Both the position numbers and the translations under genes were made by a program. This document shows positions 45,411-57,599 of a stretch of 64,000 nt of DNA, piece after piece (positions within the stretch are counted from its first letter, which is position 1; each line of letters begins with the position of its first letter). The stretch covers positions 112,344,477-112,408,476 of the forward strand of contig CM043949.1 in NCBI GenBank assembly GCA_014529385.2, written 5' to 3'. The DNA is from Adiantum capillus-veneris (taxonomy: Eukaryota > Streptophyta > Polypodiopsida > Polypodiales > Pteridaceae). The notes beneath the pieces are model-generated. The model was given only the letters and a program-made list of their open reading frames with translations, was not told the origin of the DNA and made no database searches.

Positions 45411-45581
45411 GGGAAGCGTTCTTCGTTATCCAAATCATTTGGCTCTGTTGGCCACATCCATACTTCTCCCCCATTCCGATTGACAGGTGATGCTGACGTC
45501 CATTCTCTCTCTTCCTTTGGCAATGAAAAGGGTCAAAACCGTAAAAACACAGAGAATAGAGGGAATTTAGCTTAGAGGCGT

Positions 45582-47362
45582 CTAATCATTCTTCAAGGTG
45601 GGTACTTCGTTTGTGCGTAAGACATGCTTGGCATTGATTTGCCACATGAATGTTAAAATCCGCAAGGGAACAATGAGCAGGACTTCAAGCAAGAGGATCA
45701 GCAATGAATCCGGAGGTACAAAACCTCTCCCTATCGTCCTCACCAGAACACCCTGGAGCGTGGTGCTCACAAAGAACTCGTTCCTCTTGAAGCCCTCAAT
45801 CGTGAACCGCGCGACGTCATCTGCGCACTCTCGAAAAGCCCCCAAGTATATCTTCTCACCCAGGGTTATGAAACTTGAGGCCACTTCCTCCACTGATTGC
45901 ACATTGCAAACAAAGGAAACCATGGGTTAGCAATTGGGGAGAGAGACACATTGTGAGTGTATATATCAAAAGCTGATAGAAAAAGTTCATCTTTTTTATG
46001 CAAAAAGGTGAAAGTGTCTATGTGAAAAAGTGAAAAAAGTGTGTTGGTATAGACTTTTTTTAAGTGTGAGCGATGCAAACCTTCTGCCAACATTGGAGTC
46101 TGTGTGAAAGCAGGGCATGAGATGGTGACCCCAATCTTGTATGGTAGCAGCTCAAACTTCAGCAGCTCTGCAAGCCCCTTCAATGCACATTTCGAAGGCG
46201 TGTACATGTTTGACCCGTATAAAAACACCTGCAAAGTGACCAGATTCAGATTTTCCATATCCACCGTAATGCTCAGCCTAATCGAGCTTACCATAACTAG
46301 CACAAAAGAAGATAGCGACTGCAATGTACTGACAATTTTTCAATGCACATAATGATGGGGTTAGCACATAATAAAGCTAGGTCACCCGAGGGACATAGCT
46401 CAGTGGGGTTGAGGCTTCGGTTCATAAGACAGACGTAGAGGGCTCGAGGCTGGCGGGCTGCGATTAATGGGTGTTACCAACCCACTTCCCCACTGGGAAA
46501 GCTGTTTCCAAGGTATGAAGCCAATGTAACTGTAATCTGCAGCAATACACAGCTGTAGATACATGGATATGGTTAGAGTACTACCTTCCTGGGTATATTG
46601 AGACCTCCCTACTACCTTGACAGATTTAAGGTAAGGTTTGGTTGCAAGCACAGCAACCAATGGGATTGGAGCATTTCCACATGAAAGGCAGCAATTGAGA
46701 AACAAGCTGAGGGGGGAGCTGAGCTTTACGCATGAGGAGAGGGAGCCGATGATGACGATGGAGGAGGGATGGTCGGCACTGCGAGTTTTCATCAGGGGGA
46801 TGGTGGACTGGATTGGGAACATGACGCCCAGGATGTTGGTTCGCGCTATCTCTTCCAGCCGGCTGGGCTTCATGTCCTCCAAGAAGTTGGCCTCCAGCGT
46901 GCCAGCACTGCACACCAGCACATCAATAGGCCGCCAGTCGAAGCTCTCCCGAATGGCCACAGCCACAGCCTCTGCATTGCCCACATCGACCGACTGCACC
47001 GCACCACAAATTTAAACCTTAATTCAATATATGCTGAACCAAAACCATCCCAATTTAGTAAAAGAATATGAGGTCATGACCTTGAGGCGGATGGTGTCGG
47101 CCGGGAGGTTGAGGGAAGAGGTGATGTCGCGGCGAGCGTCCTCCAGCTTGGAGAGAGTTCGCGCGATGAGGGTGAGGTAGGCGCCCTCGGCCGCGCACTG
47201 CTGGGCGATGCACAGCCCGATGCCGCTGGACCCGCCCGTTATCACCACGTGCTTACCTCGCAACGAAGGTATGTGTGTAAACCGCCGCCTCCTAACCTCC
47301 GCCCAGTACAGCGCCAGCACGCCAAGCAGCACCACCACACCGCACACTGCGCCCACCCACCA

Positions 47363-47368
<6 letters not shown>
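45582..47368 (-). CDS. TSC10: 3-ketodihydrosphingosine reductase, four exons
   Basis: It reduces 3-ketodihydrosphingosine to dihydrosphingosine with NADPH, the second step of sphingolipid synthesis, on the ER membrane. Exons on the minus strand are 47081-47368, 46730-46993, 46081-46228 and 45582-45892. All introns (87, 501 and 188 bp) are GT-AG, and the joined 1,011 bp encode 336 residues without a stop, close to the usual family length. Residues 1-25 hold a membrane helix (VGAVCGVVVLLGVLALYWA). TGGSSGIG (about 45-52) binds NADPH. The catalytic Tyr and Lys are in YTPSK, with the Ser in IGSLSS. The C-terminal third has LLILLLEVLLIVPLRIL, a second membrane segment. The usual NxAG motif reads CSAG. 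The ATG is the first in frame after the (GA)n tract. Family membership is strong. Assignment to this step rather than another SDR rests on the layout. Confidence 0.88.
46385..46520 (+). repeat. tRNA-derived SINE-like sequence in intron 2
   Basis: ACATAGCTCAGTGGGGTTGAG fits a tRNA D-arm/A box. GGGCTCGAGGCTGG, about 40 bases on, is a weaker B box. It is antisense to the reductase gene and lies within the only large intron (46229-46729). The body may extend to about 46620. No target duplication was recognised. Confidence 0.45.

Positions 47369-47408
<40 letters not shown>
47369..47408. repeat. (GA)n tract abutting the reductase start codon
   Basis: Twenty CT units on the plus strand, read as GA in the mRNA leader, end immediately before the ATG at 47368. 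Confidence 0.95.
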
Positions 47409-47411
<3 letters not shown>

Positions 47412-47543
47412 CTTCCTTTTCTTCCTGTCTCTCTCAACACACAGTTCCAGCCTCCAGTGTCGCTCTCTGTAGTTCGCCCTCCTCTCCTTCCCTCTAGCCA
47501 AACTTCCCCGTTCTGGCTCTTTATGGGAGCAATGTGACTGCTA

Positions 47544-47562
47544 TGGGCCCTTACCTTATAGA
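47544..47562 (-). promoter_or_regulatory. Candidate core promoter of the reductase gene
   Basis: On the minus strand TCTATAAGG (47554-47562) is TATA-like, about 190 bp upstream of the start codon. A palindromic GGGCCCAT (site II/TCP-type element, TGGGCC at 47544-47549) lies next to it. Such motifs are common in promoters of housekeeping plant genes. No transcript evidence is available. Confidence 0.3.
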
Positions 47563-47741
47563 TAGGGATCGTGTGCACCTCCAAAGACACACATTTTACC
47601 CGAAACCTGCGAGGCTGGCCGCTGGAGCGTTCTCCGGGGCTTCCAGCAGCCAGCTGCGAAAGCGATTTTAGCGAGCTAAAAGTCACGTTCGGGTAGGTGA
47701 CGAATAGCTGCAGCGATGCATTCGTGGCTAATTTCCATTGG

Positions 47742-47743
<2 letters not shown>

Positions 47744-47777
<34 letters not shown>
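47744..47777. repeat. (GA)n microsatellite
   Basis: A GA run upstream of the reductase gene. Confidence 0.95.
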
Positions 47778-47781
<4 letters not shown>

Positions 47782-47899
47782 CACACTAGCCGACTCACGC
47801 GTGTGAACAGAAATTCGAGCCTTTTTCTTGGTTGCTTGTGAACAGAAAATCAAGAAAATCAAACACTAAGTTTTTCAAGGTTTTCCGAATCAGAAATAG

Positions 47900-49075
47900 A
47901 AACAATTTGGGATCCAATCTCACCTAAAACTTTCAGATTTTGTACTATAGCTGGCCAAAACTTAGGGGGAGGTCCAGACTCCAGACTCGGTATCAATGGA
48001 GATCTAACAGAGATTATTAATTTACATAAATCCATCAGGCAAGGTTGTCCTTTGTCCCTACATGCCATCTCTTCATACTCCATGGCTTGGTTGGTCAAAA
48101 AGTTTATGTAGCAAGGTAAATTGAAAGCCATTACTATATTTGGTTCTGATGATTAGCAATGCTTGGCAAGTGGGTATGTTATAAATCATGCTAAGACCGG
48201 TTTCAGAGTATCAGAAGGGACATGCCATGGAGTGGTTACACAAGTTGGATGCCAACCAATTGTTGATGGACAACTTTTCAGGTTCTTGGGAATTCCAATG
48301 GGTTTCGATGTCACATTCAATCAGAGGTGGAACTAGATTCTTTACAAATTCAATTATACTCCTGGCAAAACTTTCAACCTAACCTACCTGCTAGATTTTG
48401 AATTGAAGAAGGTTTCTATGGTGTGGCTCAGAGGATGCAAATAGATTCCCAAAGGTTGCCTGCCAAACCTGTTGCATGGATACGGAAAGAGGAGGCATGG
48501 GTATCCTTGACATTCAGCTTCTTTCAGCCAAGATGTCTTCCAAATGGATAATGAGAGTTGCCACCTCTAAGGACTTCTAGGCTGTATTGATCAAAAGGAA
48601 CATGAATAAATTCCATCTAAGGACTGCAAAGCTTAGAATGTCCTGGCCCCTGCAAACATTTTTATTTGTAATGCTCTTGTTGTGCCTAAAAGCTTTGTGC
48701 TTGTATGTTGGTACTGGAATGCATGGAAATTAAATGGCACCCATCAGGAAAAGTTTTGTTTTCTCTAGATTTTTGTCTTCAGGATTCTATATGGTCTGGG
48801 CATTACCTACAATCAGTTTCCTCTCTCAAGGAGGTCTCACAACTATTACAAAGCAAGGATCAAAGTTTGGAAAGATGTCTAGAGGAGTTTCTACATAAAT
48901 ATCCAATTTGAGAAGGATGTGCAAGCTTCCTATTGTCAAAGAAGTAATTCATGCCACCTAGCTTATCTAGGTGATTAAGGGGGAATGTCATCTCTATTGC
49001 CAAAATCTGCAAAGAAATCAGTTCTAAAGTTAGATGCAAAAGTTTTGTCCATAGAGTTAGTTATTGGAGTAAAAC
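47900..49075 (+). pseudogene. LINE ORF2 fragment, RT C-terminal half
   Basis: The plus strand contains INGDLTEIINLHKSIRQGCP (RT motif around 47990-48050), RFLGIPMGFDVTFNQRWN at 48280-48335, and in another frame GGMGILDIQLLSAKMSSKW near 48495-48550, all typical of plant LINEs. Multiple stops and frame changes make it dead. The N-terminal half is missing. A closely related stretch lies at the right edge of the window on the opposite strand. Confidence 0.75.
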
Positions 49076-49079
49076 CCTA

Positions 49080-50860
49080 AGGCTAAACCCTATTTAATTA
49101 TGGCTTAGCCTCCCCCCCCCTCGGTGCCCGCCCTCCGTAGGGTAGGATGTTCTCCTCATCATTTCCTGGACTCCTCCTTTCTCACCCTGACCAGATCACA
49201 CATCACTTCTCCTACCCAATGTCCCCTCCAGCTGGCACCCATCGGCCCCCAACCAATCGTGTCCTTCATCGACCCCCTCATAACAAAGGTGTTACCCCCA
49301 AAATTTGCAGAGAAGTTATAGAAGGCCCTTTCTGTTTGACAACAACTGCTCCATTCAAAATCTCAACAACATGGTGGGATCGACCTTGTCCCATCGCCGA
49401 CAGGAGCAGATCAGGCAACTACTGCTGGATCTCTCGGAGGAAGTCCATATCTCCCCACCCCAGAAGCTCAACCTGAAGATGGCCATAGCCCTACTCATAC
49501 ATACGAGGGAGATCCTTTGGGAGGTAAGCCTTCAATCATTTTGCCTTCACTTCAAGTTAGAAAAGTAGAGAAGGACTTGGAAAGTAGAGCCCTAGTTGGT
49601 CTTTTAGCAGTTGACCTTCTGCAAGCCTGGCTAACACAATAGTGGACCACCAGGGGGTTACAGGTCGAGTTTATATAGTGCTTGCTAAAAAATCACTTCC
49701 TTTTTGTCTTTAGAGAACCTGCAATGGCGTTTCAAGCCCTTAGCTATGGACAATGGGTTATTTGTAACCCCCCCCCCCCCCCTCCCTCCTACCTATTTAG
49801 GTGGAACAAAAGGTTCAACCCAGAGGTATCTGTATCTAGGAACTACCCTGTTTGGGTAGAGTTCCCGAACCTTCCTACGCACTTGCATAACCACCTCAGG
49901 CCTATAGTAGGGAAAGTGGGCAAAGTCCTACGTTGAAGGCAAAGATAGGATTTTTACGACCCTACTTAGCTCTCGGGGGGTTCACCTCTTATACATGTAA
50001 GTTACCACGTAAGTTCAAATGAATGGGTTTTTTAATTGCAAATTTTAACAGGATTTTACTTACAAAAGGGTTTTTTTAATTGATTTTAGAGAAAAATCCG
50101 TAGTTTTTGAAGAAAAAGGGGTCATTTTATTACCTTAAGCATGTAGGTAAAGGGGTTTTTATAATACCCTTTGAACGCACGTTATATGAATAGTTTCTTA
50201 AAGGGGCCACCTAGCACCCCCAGGTTTTAGTCGAGATGGGCATCTCAAGCCCTGATAATCTTTCGTCCTCCATTGATATTCCGATAAACAATGGTAAAGT
50301 TTTAAAGCAGGCTATCAAATACAAGCATCTGCCTAACACATGCTTCCTCTGCGCGATAGAAAAGGCCATTTCATGAGGGAATGCCCCTTCAAATGTCTCT
50401 TGTCCCTCTCCTCAATCCCCTCTAGAGCCCGCCCCCAAGCTTGCTGATGAAGGTTCTCCTAAATAAGGGGAGAGGAAAGTTTGTTCAGTGTGCCACTAGA
50501 CAAGGCAATGCAAGAAAGCAAGACTTAAAGACCAGGGCATCCCATCCCCATAGGTTCTCCATTTTGGCATGTGTCTAGGACTATGTTGACTCTAGCTCAT
50601 AGGACTAAGGAGAGTTCATTCCCCCTATGCAAGACCAGGACGCCCCGAACCCGTCAAGGCTAGAAGAAGAAGTTAACACCCTAGATAACCAAGAGCTTCT
50701 TGACCTGAATAAGGAGAATGTCTCCATAGGAGATCCCACACTACTCAACCCCCCAACGTCCCTACATCAATGGAAGTGTTAAAGGACAACAAGCGTAATC
50801 ATGCGAGCGTGGCTCATACACCTCCTAGGTAGTCAATGAGAGAAAAAGATAAAAGGGTTG
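49080..50860 (+). pseudogene. LINE ORF1 remnant (RNA-binding, zinc knuckle)
   Basis: It contains WNKRFNPEVSVSRNYPVWVEF and LPTHLHNHLRPIVGKVGKVL (49800-49935), matching the DUF4283-like core of plant LINE ORF1. Further on is a knuckle-like TCFLCAIEKGHF with ECPFK in a shifted frame (50340-50395). Upstream, 49390-49510 encodes a helical segment, QIRQLLLDLSEEVHISPPQK. The frames are broken many times. ORF1 proteins coat LINE RNA. It lies directly ahead of a matching ORF2 fragment at 50863. Confidence 0.6.
49771..49782. repeat. Poly-C run
   Basis: At least 12 consecutive C's inside the LINE ORF1 remnant. A second C run lies at 49111-49120. Confidence 0.9.
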
Positions 50861-50862
50861 CC

Positions 50863-52690
50863 AAATGAAGCTTCTTTCTTGGAATTTCTAGGGTCTCTCA
50901 AACCCTAACACAGTGAAGAAAATAGTCAGCTGGCTCAAGAACGCCTTTCAATTTTTGATTCTCCAGGAAGTCAAAACTTCAGGACAGGACATGTCCAAAG
51001 CTTTAGATGGTCTTTCTAAAAAACATTTATGGATCCACGACACTCACAACCATGGATCGGGAGGTTGTGTTCTGGGAATCCTAGAAGAATACAAACATTA
51101 CAATTTGGAAGTCAAGTATGGGCATTATTGGTGCTCGGTAGCCATCCCCCAAACTCTGAACTTTAGACTAGTAGGAGTCTATGCAGGAAGATCAATAAAT
51201 GACAGAACCAAAATGTGGGCTGAGTTGTCTACCCTTCAAAGGGCCTGTCATCCTTATAGGATACTTTAACATGGTCAAAACTCTAGAAGATAGGTTCCTC
51301 TCAAAAAGAATCCTAATTCATGGAGCCACTCAAGATTCTTGGAAATCCCTTAAGCACAACCTGCAACTTTGGGACATGGGGACTAATGGAGAATTCACTT
51401 GGTAGAACTATGGGTCAAGGAACATTGCTAAGAAGGACAAAATTAATAGATGTTACATAGACATCTCCCTCATTAACTCAATCACAAGAGCTAAGGACAA
51501 GCCAAGATACAACACCTGTATCTCAGATCACTACCCCGTAGTTCTTACAATGGGTGACAAGGACTCCAAGATTAGGAACAACTCGTTTCATACAGACCCA
51601 TCGCTTTTCAGATTGTTGGTTGTCTTCCATCCATCAGATTTGACTCAGGCTTTTTCTTCTTTCTCTTCTCCTGTTGAAGCATGAAGCAAAGCTGTCCAAG
51701 AATCTCAAGCTAAACTCACTCATATTAGAAAGGAAGTCACGCTAATCCGTAGAAAAAGGAGGGACAAACTGTATGAGAAGTTAGCAGAGCTAGAGGTCTC
51801 CCCTCCCTCTTCAGCAAGTCAGAATAGCATTTCTGCCCTTTGCTCCTAGGTCAAACATGAAGAGGATATTATCCAAAACCATTCCACATCCTTCTTTAAG
51901 TAGTGGTGGGCAAGGAAGTTAGACATGCCATCCAAAGAGATGCTTAAGTCCCTATGCAAGAAGAATGCTAGGGACTAAATCCCTCTGTTCTCTACAACTA
52001 CTCGTATTGAGATCGATGCTCAAAAAATTAAGTTTGTGAAAGATTATTTTGCCTCCCTCTTCAATACCCCAAAGACCTTGTCCATTGAGGTCGTGGAAGC
52101 ACGTATAGGAACCCTGTCTTGCCGAGTAAGAGTCATCCCTCCTCAGGAAGCTGCTACGGCCAAATCTCCCCTTTCTCTATCTAACATTTTCCAAGCTATC
52201 AAAGGACTCAAGCCAAACAAAACTCCTGGATTAGATGGTTTACCTTACAATTTTTTTCTGTAGGTTAGCCCACAAGGCTCTTCCCTATTCTATCAACACA
52301 AGGGTCATTAAAGTATTGCACAAAAGAGGGGCTAAGAATGACCTATCTAACTGGAGACCTTTTACTATGCTCAATACAACTTACAAGATTTTTGCCAAGG
52401 TTGTGGCTAATAGAATTTTCAATATTCTTATGAAATGTATAAAAAGATTCTTCAAAGGAAGGAAACTCATAGAGGCAGTAATTTCTCTATGGGAAGGTTT
52501 TGAACATGCAGTTGAATCAAGAAAGAAATTTGTCTTTGTGAAAATAGATTTTGATAAGGCTTATGATCGCCTGGAATGGTTTTTTATCCTAAGATGAATG
52601 GAATCTATGGGTTTTGTATTCTTTGGGCTCGCTAGGTTTATTAGACAAGGTTGTCGCTTCATCCTGATGCTACTCCCTGCTTGCTCATCG
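50863..52690 (+). pseudogene. LINE ORF2, 5' part (endonuclease and start of RT)
   Basis: It starts MKLLSWNF with a stop before GLSNPNTVKK, followed by endonuclease pieces FLILQEVKT, LVGVYAGRS, GYFNMVKTLEDR (the usual GDFN reads GYFN) and SDHYPVVLT. After a connecting region come IKGLKPNKTPGLDGLPYNFF, WRPFTMLNTTYKIFAKVVANR and KIDFDKAYDRLEW (RT motif A). An internal deletion then jumps to IRQGC at about 52640. The rest of RT is gone. Stops occur at several points, for example 51267, 51403 and 52261. Confidence 0.85.
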
Positions 52691-53782
52691 CATTGAAGAT
52701 CAGAATGCACCATTGAGATAGGCTCGGAGAGAGCTATGCAACAACGCCAAGCATTCCATGCAAAATATAGCACACACGCTAACGCATCTACGAGTTATTT
52801 GTGGTCATGAGTGTATCAAATGATGTCTGTTTTGTACGTGCAAGTAGTCATTAGAATCATGGCAACATCGTATAGGTACTCATAGATTTTAGTTTTGGGC
52901 ACTTTCAAAATCCTGCTCTATCTTCATGTGCATTTTACGCATATGGGTTTGGAGTGAGGATTTTGAGTGTAAAGGCTTTGGGACAGGTGTATCCTAGTGA
53001 GGGGATGGTGTTCCATAAGTTTCATATGATTCTGATATGATTTGGTGAGTTTCCTTTCGTTTGTGTGTATGTGGGTTGGGTGGTGTAGTTGAGAGTAGTG
53101 AGATTCTTAATTTTGGTTTAGTTGGCCTTCCATAGTGTTGTATGTGTGGGATGGTCTTAGCTCTAACAAGCTATAGAGATTGCCTCTGTGCGCCTATCGT
53201 GTCATCTATGTCGTCGATTGACATTATGTTGATCTAGGTAGTGTTGCATGCACTTTATAGGTGGTGTGGTTCGCTTCCGCAACATTGGAGTTGTTGCACG
53301 GGACACAAGGACTTGAGTAGGTAATCCTACTAACACTCGTGTGATGGTTGCTTGCTTTAGTTGCGACTAAAGAGAGCATTTTTATTAAGTGGATCCGGAA
53401 GAGGATATTCGGAGATCAAGTGGACAGCTAGGAAGCACGTGTCTTTCCGAGGGTCTACGACTAGATAGATTTAGTTAGGATTTGTAGTATTAAGTGTTGA
53501 TTACAGCAGTTGTGGTGGTCGAGTGATTTGTGAAGGGATAAAAGCGTTTTCTAGTCTGTGTGTGGCAGTGGAACGTTTTTTTATTCACAATTGCAAAACC
53601 CCATATGATGAGTAAGAGTAGCTTTGGGTAAGTGATCTGATTCTGATCCAGAGCTATTCGTCACTGATTTATTTGTTGAAGTTCTTATTTGCATTTAAAA
53701 TCACAAAAAAGTTAGATTTTGAGGATAAAAATGCAATAAACAGGTTTCTATTCACATATTTTCATGACTGATTGATCTTGTG
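52691..53782. other. Gene-free stretch between LINE and gypsy element
   Basis: No recognisable coding, RNA or repeat signal on either strand. Confidence 0.5.
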
Positions 53783-54386
53783 TGAGAGGGTCATTCCCAG
53801 ACTCGACCCTACTCAGCTCCCTCAATCCTCCAGAATGTTCCAGGGAATGTCGTAGATCTATCTGCAGGTATCCCTCCCACTTGGGACCGACACTCAGACA
53901 GGACTCCGGCCTATCTCGAATGCCAACCCAAGGGGGTACATTCCTTCATTCAATGATTCTAGCCGCTTCTCATAATCAGTCTGCCCTTGACAGCTTTTAC
54001 ACCCAAAATGTGGTCCTTAGTCTTGATTCTCTTGATCTTTAACTTGAGGATCTGCTCTTGCTTTCTTGTTCTCCCTTGGTTCATGGCGATAACCCCTTTT
54101 TCCTGACAAGCAGGCACGACAGTTATCACTTTCCCCTAAGAAGAGAAATCTTGCAATCCTACCTGGTCTTGCTCGTCCCCGGTTACCCATTTTTATCCCA
54201 GGTAGTCCTAGCGTTTAACATAAAAATTTTAAATCAACATCCGGCCATCTGACCCTCCGGATCCGCCCACCCACCGAACCATTTCATGAAAATCCCTTCC
54301 CGAGGTAGTACTTAACTACTACAAAATCAGAAAGAATGCAGTCTATCATACATCATCAAACAACAAGCAACATGCAATCTGTTGCA
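53783..54386 (-). repeat. 3' LTR of the decayed gypsy element
   Basis: Starts TGAGAGGG and ends CTGTTGCA. It matches 60576-61242 over its full length. Confidence 0.8.
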
Positions 54387-54709
54387 TACCCTCGTTCAGG
54401 GAAATTCATCTGGTTGTTCCCACCAGATCTTTATTTAGAAACTTTTAATTCATTTCCTTTCCTTTATCTGCTATAATTAGCTTGTAACTAGTTTCTTAAC
54501 TAATCAGGCAACACATTTAGTTTCAACCAATTCATCTTGTCTCCCCATTCAGGCCAAGATAATCGGTTACAAGTCATCAAAATGGCAACACCTTCACAAT
54601 ATTTTCCAGAATTAAGTGTTTGGGAAAGACTCATCAAGTAATTTATCATTCCTTCCTAAGCATTTTATTTCGAGAGGTATAACACCATCTAGTGACCGAT
54701 GCACAGGAT

Positions 54710-55420
54710 AGCCCCTATATTCCTAGCCTTTCCAATTCCTTTTTACGTAATCAAGTCGAACAAATTTTCTTAATTAAATTCACATCATCCTCCCTGAGTA
54801 TGACCTTCTCATCCAACTATTGACATCAGGCCATACCCGGATTATGGCCGATTTCCAATAAGATGCCGTGGGTACTTCACCCCGCTGGGCAAAAATAAAA
54901 CAAACCCATTCATCCCTTATCCCTCGGGCATGAATGACCTAGATATAACAACTTGCCGGTTACGCTGCCCTAGCCGAAAAGGGCCAATCTCCGTCAAGTT
55001 CCCCAAGAGAATCCTATTGATGGGCCGGCCTTTCAATCAAAATGACCCCAAGAAGATCCATCTTGGTTTCGGTCATTTCCAGACAATCTTCAAAACTCCT
55101 AGTTAAATCTATGTTTTGCAATGGGCTAGTTCGTAATTTCCAGGTTCATTCATTTATCAACCTTAATTCCTACTTTCATTAATTATCTACCAGCCAAGTT
55201 TATTAGAAAATACAAGCGAGTTTTTGCCATAGGCATTTGATGGTTAATGTCTCTTCGGAAATGCCAACTTTTTAAGTTCAATCCCCATTTTGTACGATTC
55301 ACAGGTTTTTGCAATCTCTCGCCATCCATGGGGCATCTCCATGGAAGCTTGTAGAGTTTTTGGTTCAAAACAACACGGAGGTCAATTCTGCGAAGTTATC
55401 CCCTATCTCCCCCATCCCGT
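54710..55420. repeat. Dispersed repeat related to 35335-35990
   Basis: Same ordered phrases as the first copy, including CCATCCATGGGGCATCTCC-like sequence near 55320. Diverged. Confidence 0.55.
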
Positions 55421-55585
55421 ATTTGCAAACAAACTTGAAATTGACAACTTTTAGAAATACTCTTCAATACCAAAAATTGAACTACTTCTATCAAGCTTAG
55501 ACAACTACTCTTTTCTTATGGTGCCTAGCTTTCCATTTAAGAAGCTAGGAGGTCATCCTATAATTTATGATTTTTCGAGCTTTCC

Positions 55586-55930
55586 TATTAAAGCTTAAAC
55601 CTTAAATACACGGTACTCACTAAAGCTTACACCTAAGTGCAAAGTTACCATTAATGCTTACCTTAAGAGTGAAAATCTACCATTGAAACTTAACTTAATG
55701 ATGCATAGATACTCTTAGCATTTAACCCTAATTGCGAGGTTTCCATTAAAGCTTAAACCTAAAATTCAAGGTAGTCATTAAAGCTTACATCTAAGTGCAA
55801 AGTTACCATTATAGCTTAGCTTACGAGTGCAAATCTACCTTTGAAGCTTAACTTAATGATGCATAACTATCATTAATACTTAACCCTAATTCCAAGGTTA
55901 CCATTAAAGCTTAAACCTAAAATGATGCAC
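55586..55930. repeat. Tandem repeat, ~160-bp higher-order unit
   Basis: TTAAAGCTTAAACCT recurs at about 55588, 55752 and 55907. Between them runs a ladder of related ~32-bp sub-units built on AAAGCTTA and TACCATTA. Confidence 0.8.
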
Positions 55931-56304
55931 ATAAACCTTCCTAGTATTAAAACACATGGATTAATTAATCCTACTAGAAATGAAGATTACCTCCTCTAAA
56001 CAAGAGGGTAGTGGGGTTGAAGTCCTTCTTGAAGAGATGTGGGGCTCAAGGAAGAAGGAAAGGGATTTATGGTGAAGAGGAAGGAGAGAGGATCTTCTTC
56101 ACAAAACCCTCAAGGGTTTGGCCTTCAAAAGAGGAAGAGAGTTGAGGGTTTGGCCTTCAAGAGAGGGAGAGAGCAAGAGCAAGGTTTAATGGAAACCTTG
56201 ATTTACTTAAGCATAATCTTGAGCATGGCAAGTATGCAAGTGGCTTAGCAATATGTGTGTAAAATTACAAAGGGGAGGGGATGCGTATATAGGAAATGGT
56301 GGGT

Positions 56305-56583
56305 ATTCTTTTCTCAATTCCTATTGGACCCCAATTCTCTTCTCCATTCCTATTAGACCCCAATTCTCTTCTCAAATCCTATTAGACCCCAATTTTCTTC
56401 TCAATTGCTATTGGACCCTAATTCTCTTCTCAATTGCTATTGGACCCCAATTCTCTTATCAATTGCTATTGGACCCTAATTCTCTTCTCAATTGCTGTTG
56501 GACCCCAATTCTCTTATGAATTGCTATTGGACCCCAATTCTCTTCTTAATTCCTATTGGATCCCAATTTTCTTCTTAATTCTT
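56305..56583. repeat. Minisatellite, 29-31-bp unit, about nine copies
   Basis: Units follow the pattern AATTGCTATTGGACCCCAATTCTCTTCTC with few changes. In one frame they encode a repetitive peptide, but the frame has no other gene features. Confidence 0.92.
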
Positions 56584-57599
56584 ATCTCTTAAATTTATCT
56601 TTCAATCAAGCTAGTCCCTTTTTCTCCCAATTCTCGATCTAGATGAGTTCCCACGCGGCTTTTGACGAAGAAGTATAAAAATAAACTTAATCTTTTTGGA
56701 AAAATATAGGGATGACGTAATTTCTTATCCGAAACATCCTTGTCTTTTCATTCTAGATTAAAGTCTCGTTGTCCGCATGACTTCTTTGTCGGTCTTGCTT
56801 TTTCTAAATTATTTTCTAAGCTGAAAAAGTTCTGAATGGCTCTAGGGTTTAAGGAGGGACCTTACAAACTTCCCAACAAAAAGAAAGAGTTGTCCTCAGT
56901 TTGGGACATGCTTTAGAGAGTAGTCAAACTCAATCTTCGGTCAACTTATGATTGAAGATGGTCAGTAACTTTAGGGTATTTAGATTAAAGGGCAGTGAAG
57001 CTGGTATGGACCTTGAATAATACATTCTCTTTCATTTTTAGCGCTGACTCAAAAGTCTTAATCATAAACAATTCTTAATGACTCGGGGTTACTTTAATTA
57101 CTGAGTGTGATTTTACTCAAGAAGGCATTTTTCCTTTGGTGTGACCGGGATTGTGTTTCTCTTGTTAGGTATGAAGATCATTTCTTCACTTCGCTCACTA
57201 TCTAGCCTTAATACGCTTTGTAAAAATCTTACCATTCTTACCTAGACTTTAACTTTTTTCTGTTTTGAGCATTGACTCATTTCTCTATTGATATCATCCA
57301 ACTTATACCTTGTTCTTGACAGTTAAGGATTTCATACTGATCTTTCAATTAAATCTTGCAATATCTCCTCCCTTGCGTACCCGATTTATTTCCTCCATCC
57401 TTATTTCTCTTATGTCTATATCTTACTGCCTCGTCTTTCACTTGGTAATCAGATATTTCGTGTATCATAACAATTAGACTTGTAAAACGCCATAGATGAT
57501 TTGAATCTCAAAAGAATTGACTGACTAGAGATGCTTGAATTCCATAAATATAATGATTGATTACATCCATATAAAAATTACATCAAAAGTGCCATCAAT

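Noticed and set aside
46385-46460. A functional tRNA gene
   Set aside because: The B box departs from the consensus and no cloverleaf with paired acceptor stem can be formed. A SINE head is a better fit.
47024-47686. A 220-codon single-exon version of the reductase starting at 47686
   Set aside because: The frame upstream of 47368 runs through the (GA)n tract and 5' leader. The family N-terminus (membrane helix then TGxxxGIG) starts at the ATG at 47368, and the 3' end of this frame reads into intron 1.
56305-56583. Regularly spaced repeats resembling a CRISPR array
   Set aside because: The units are directly head-to-tail with no unique spacers and lie in plant DNA; it is a minisatellite.
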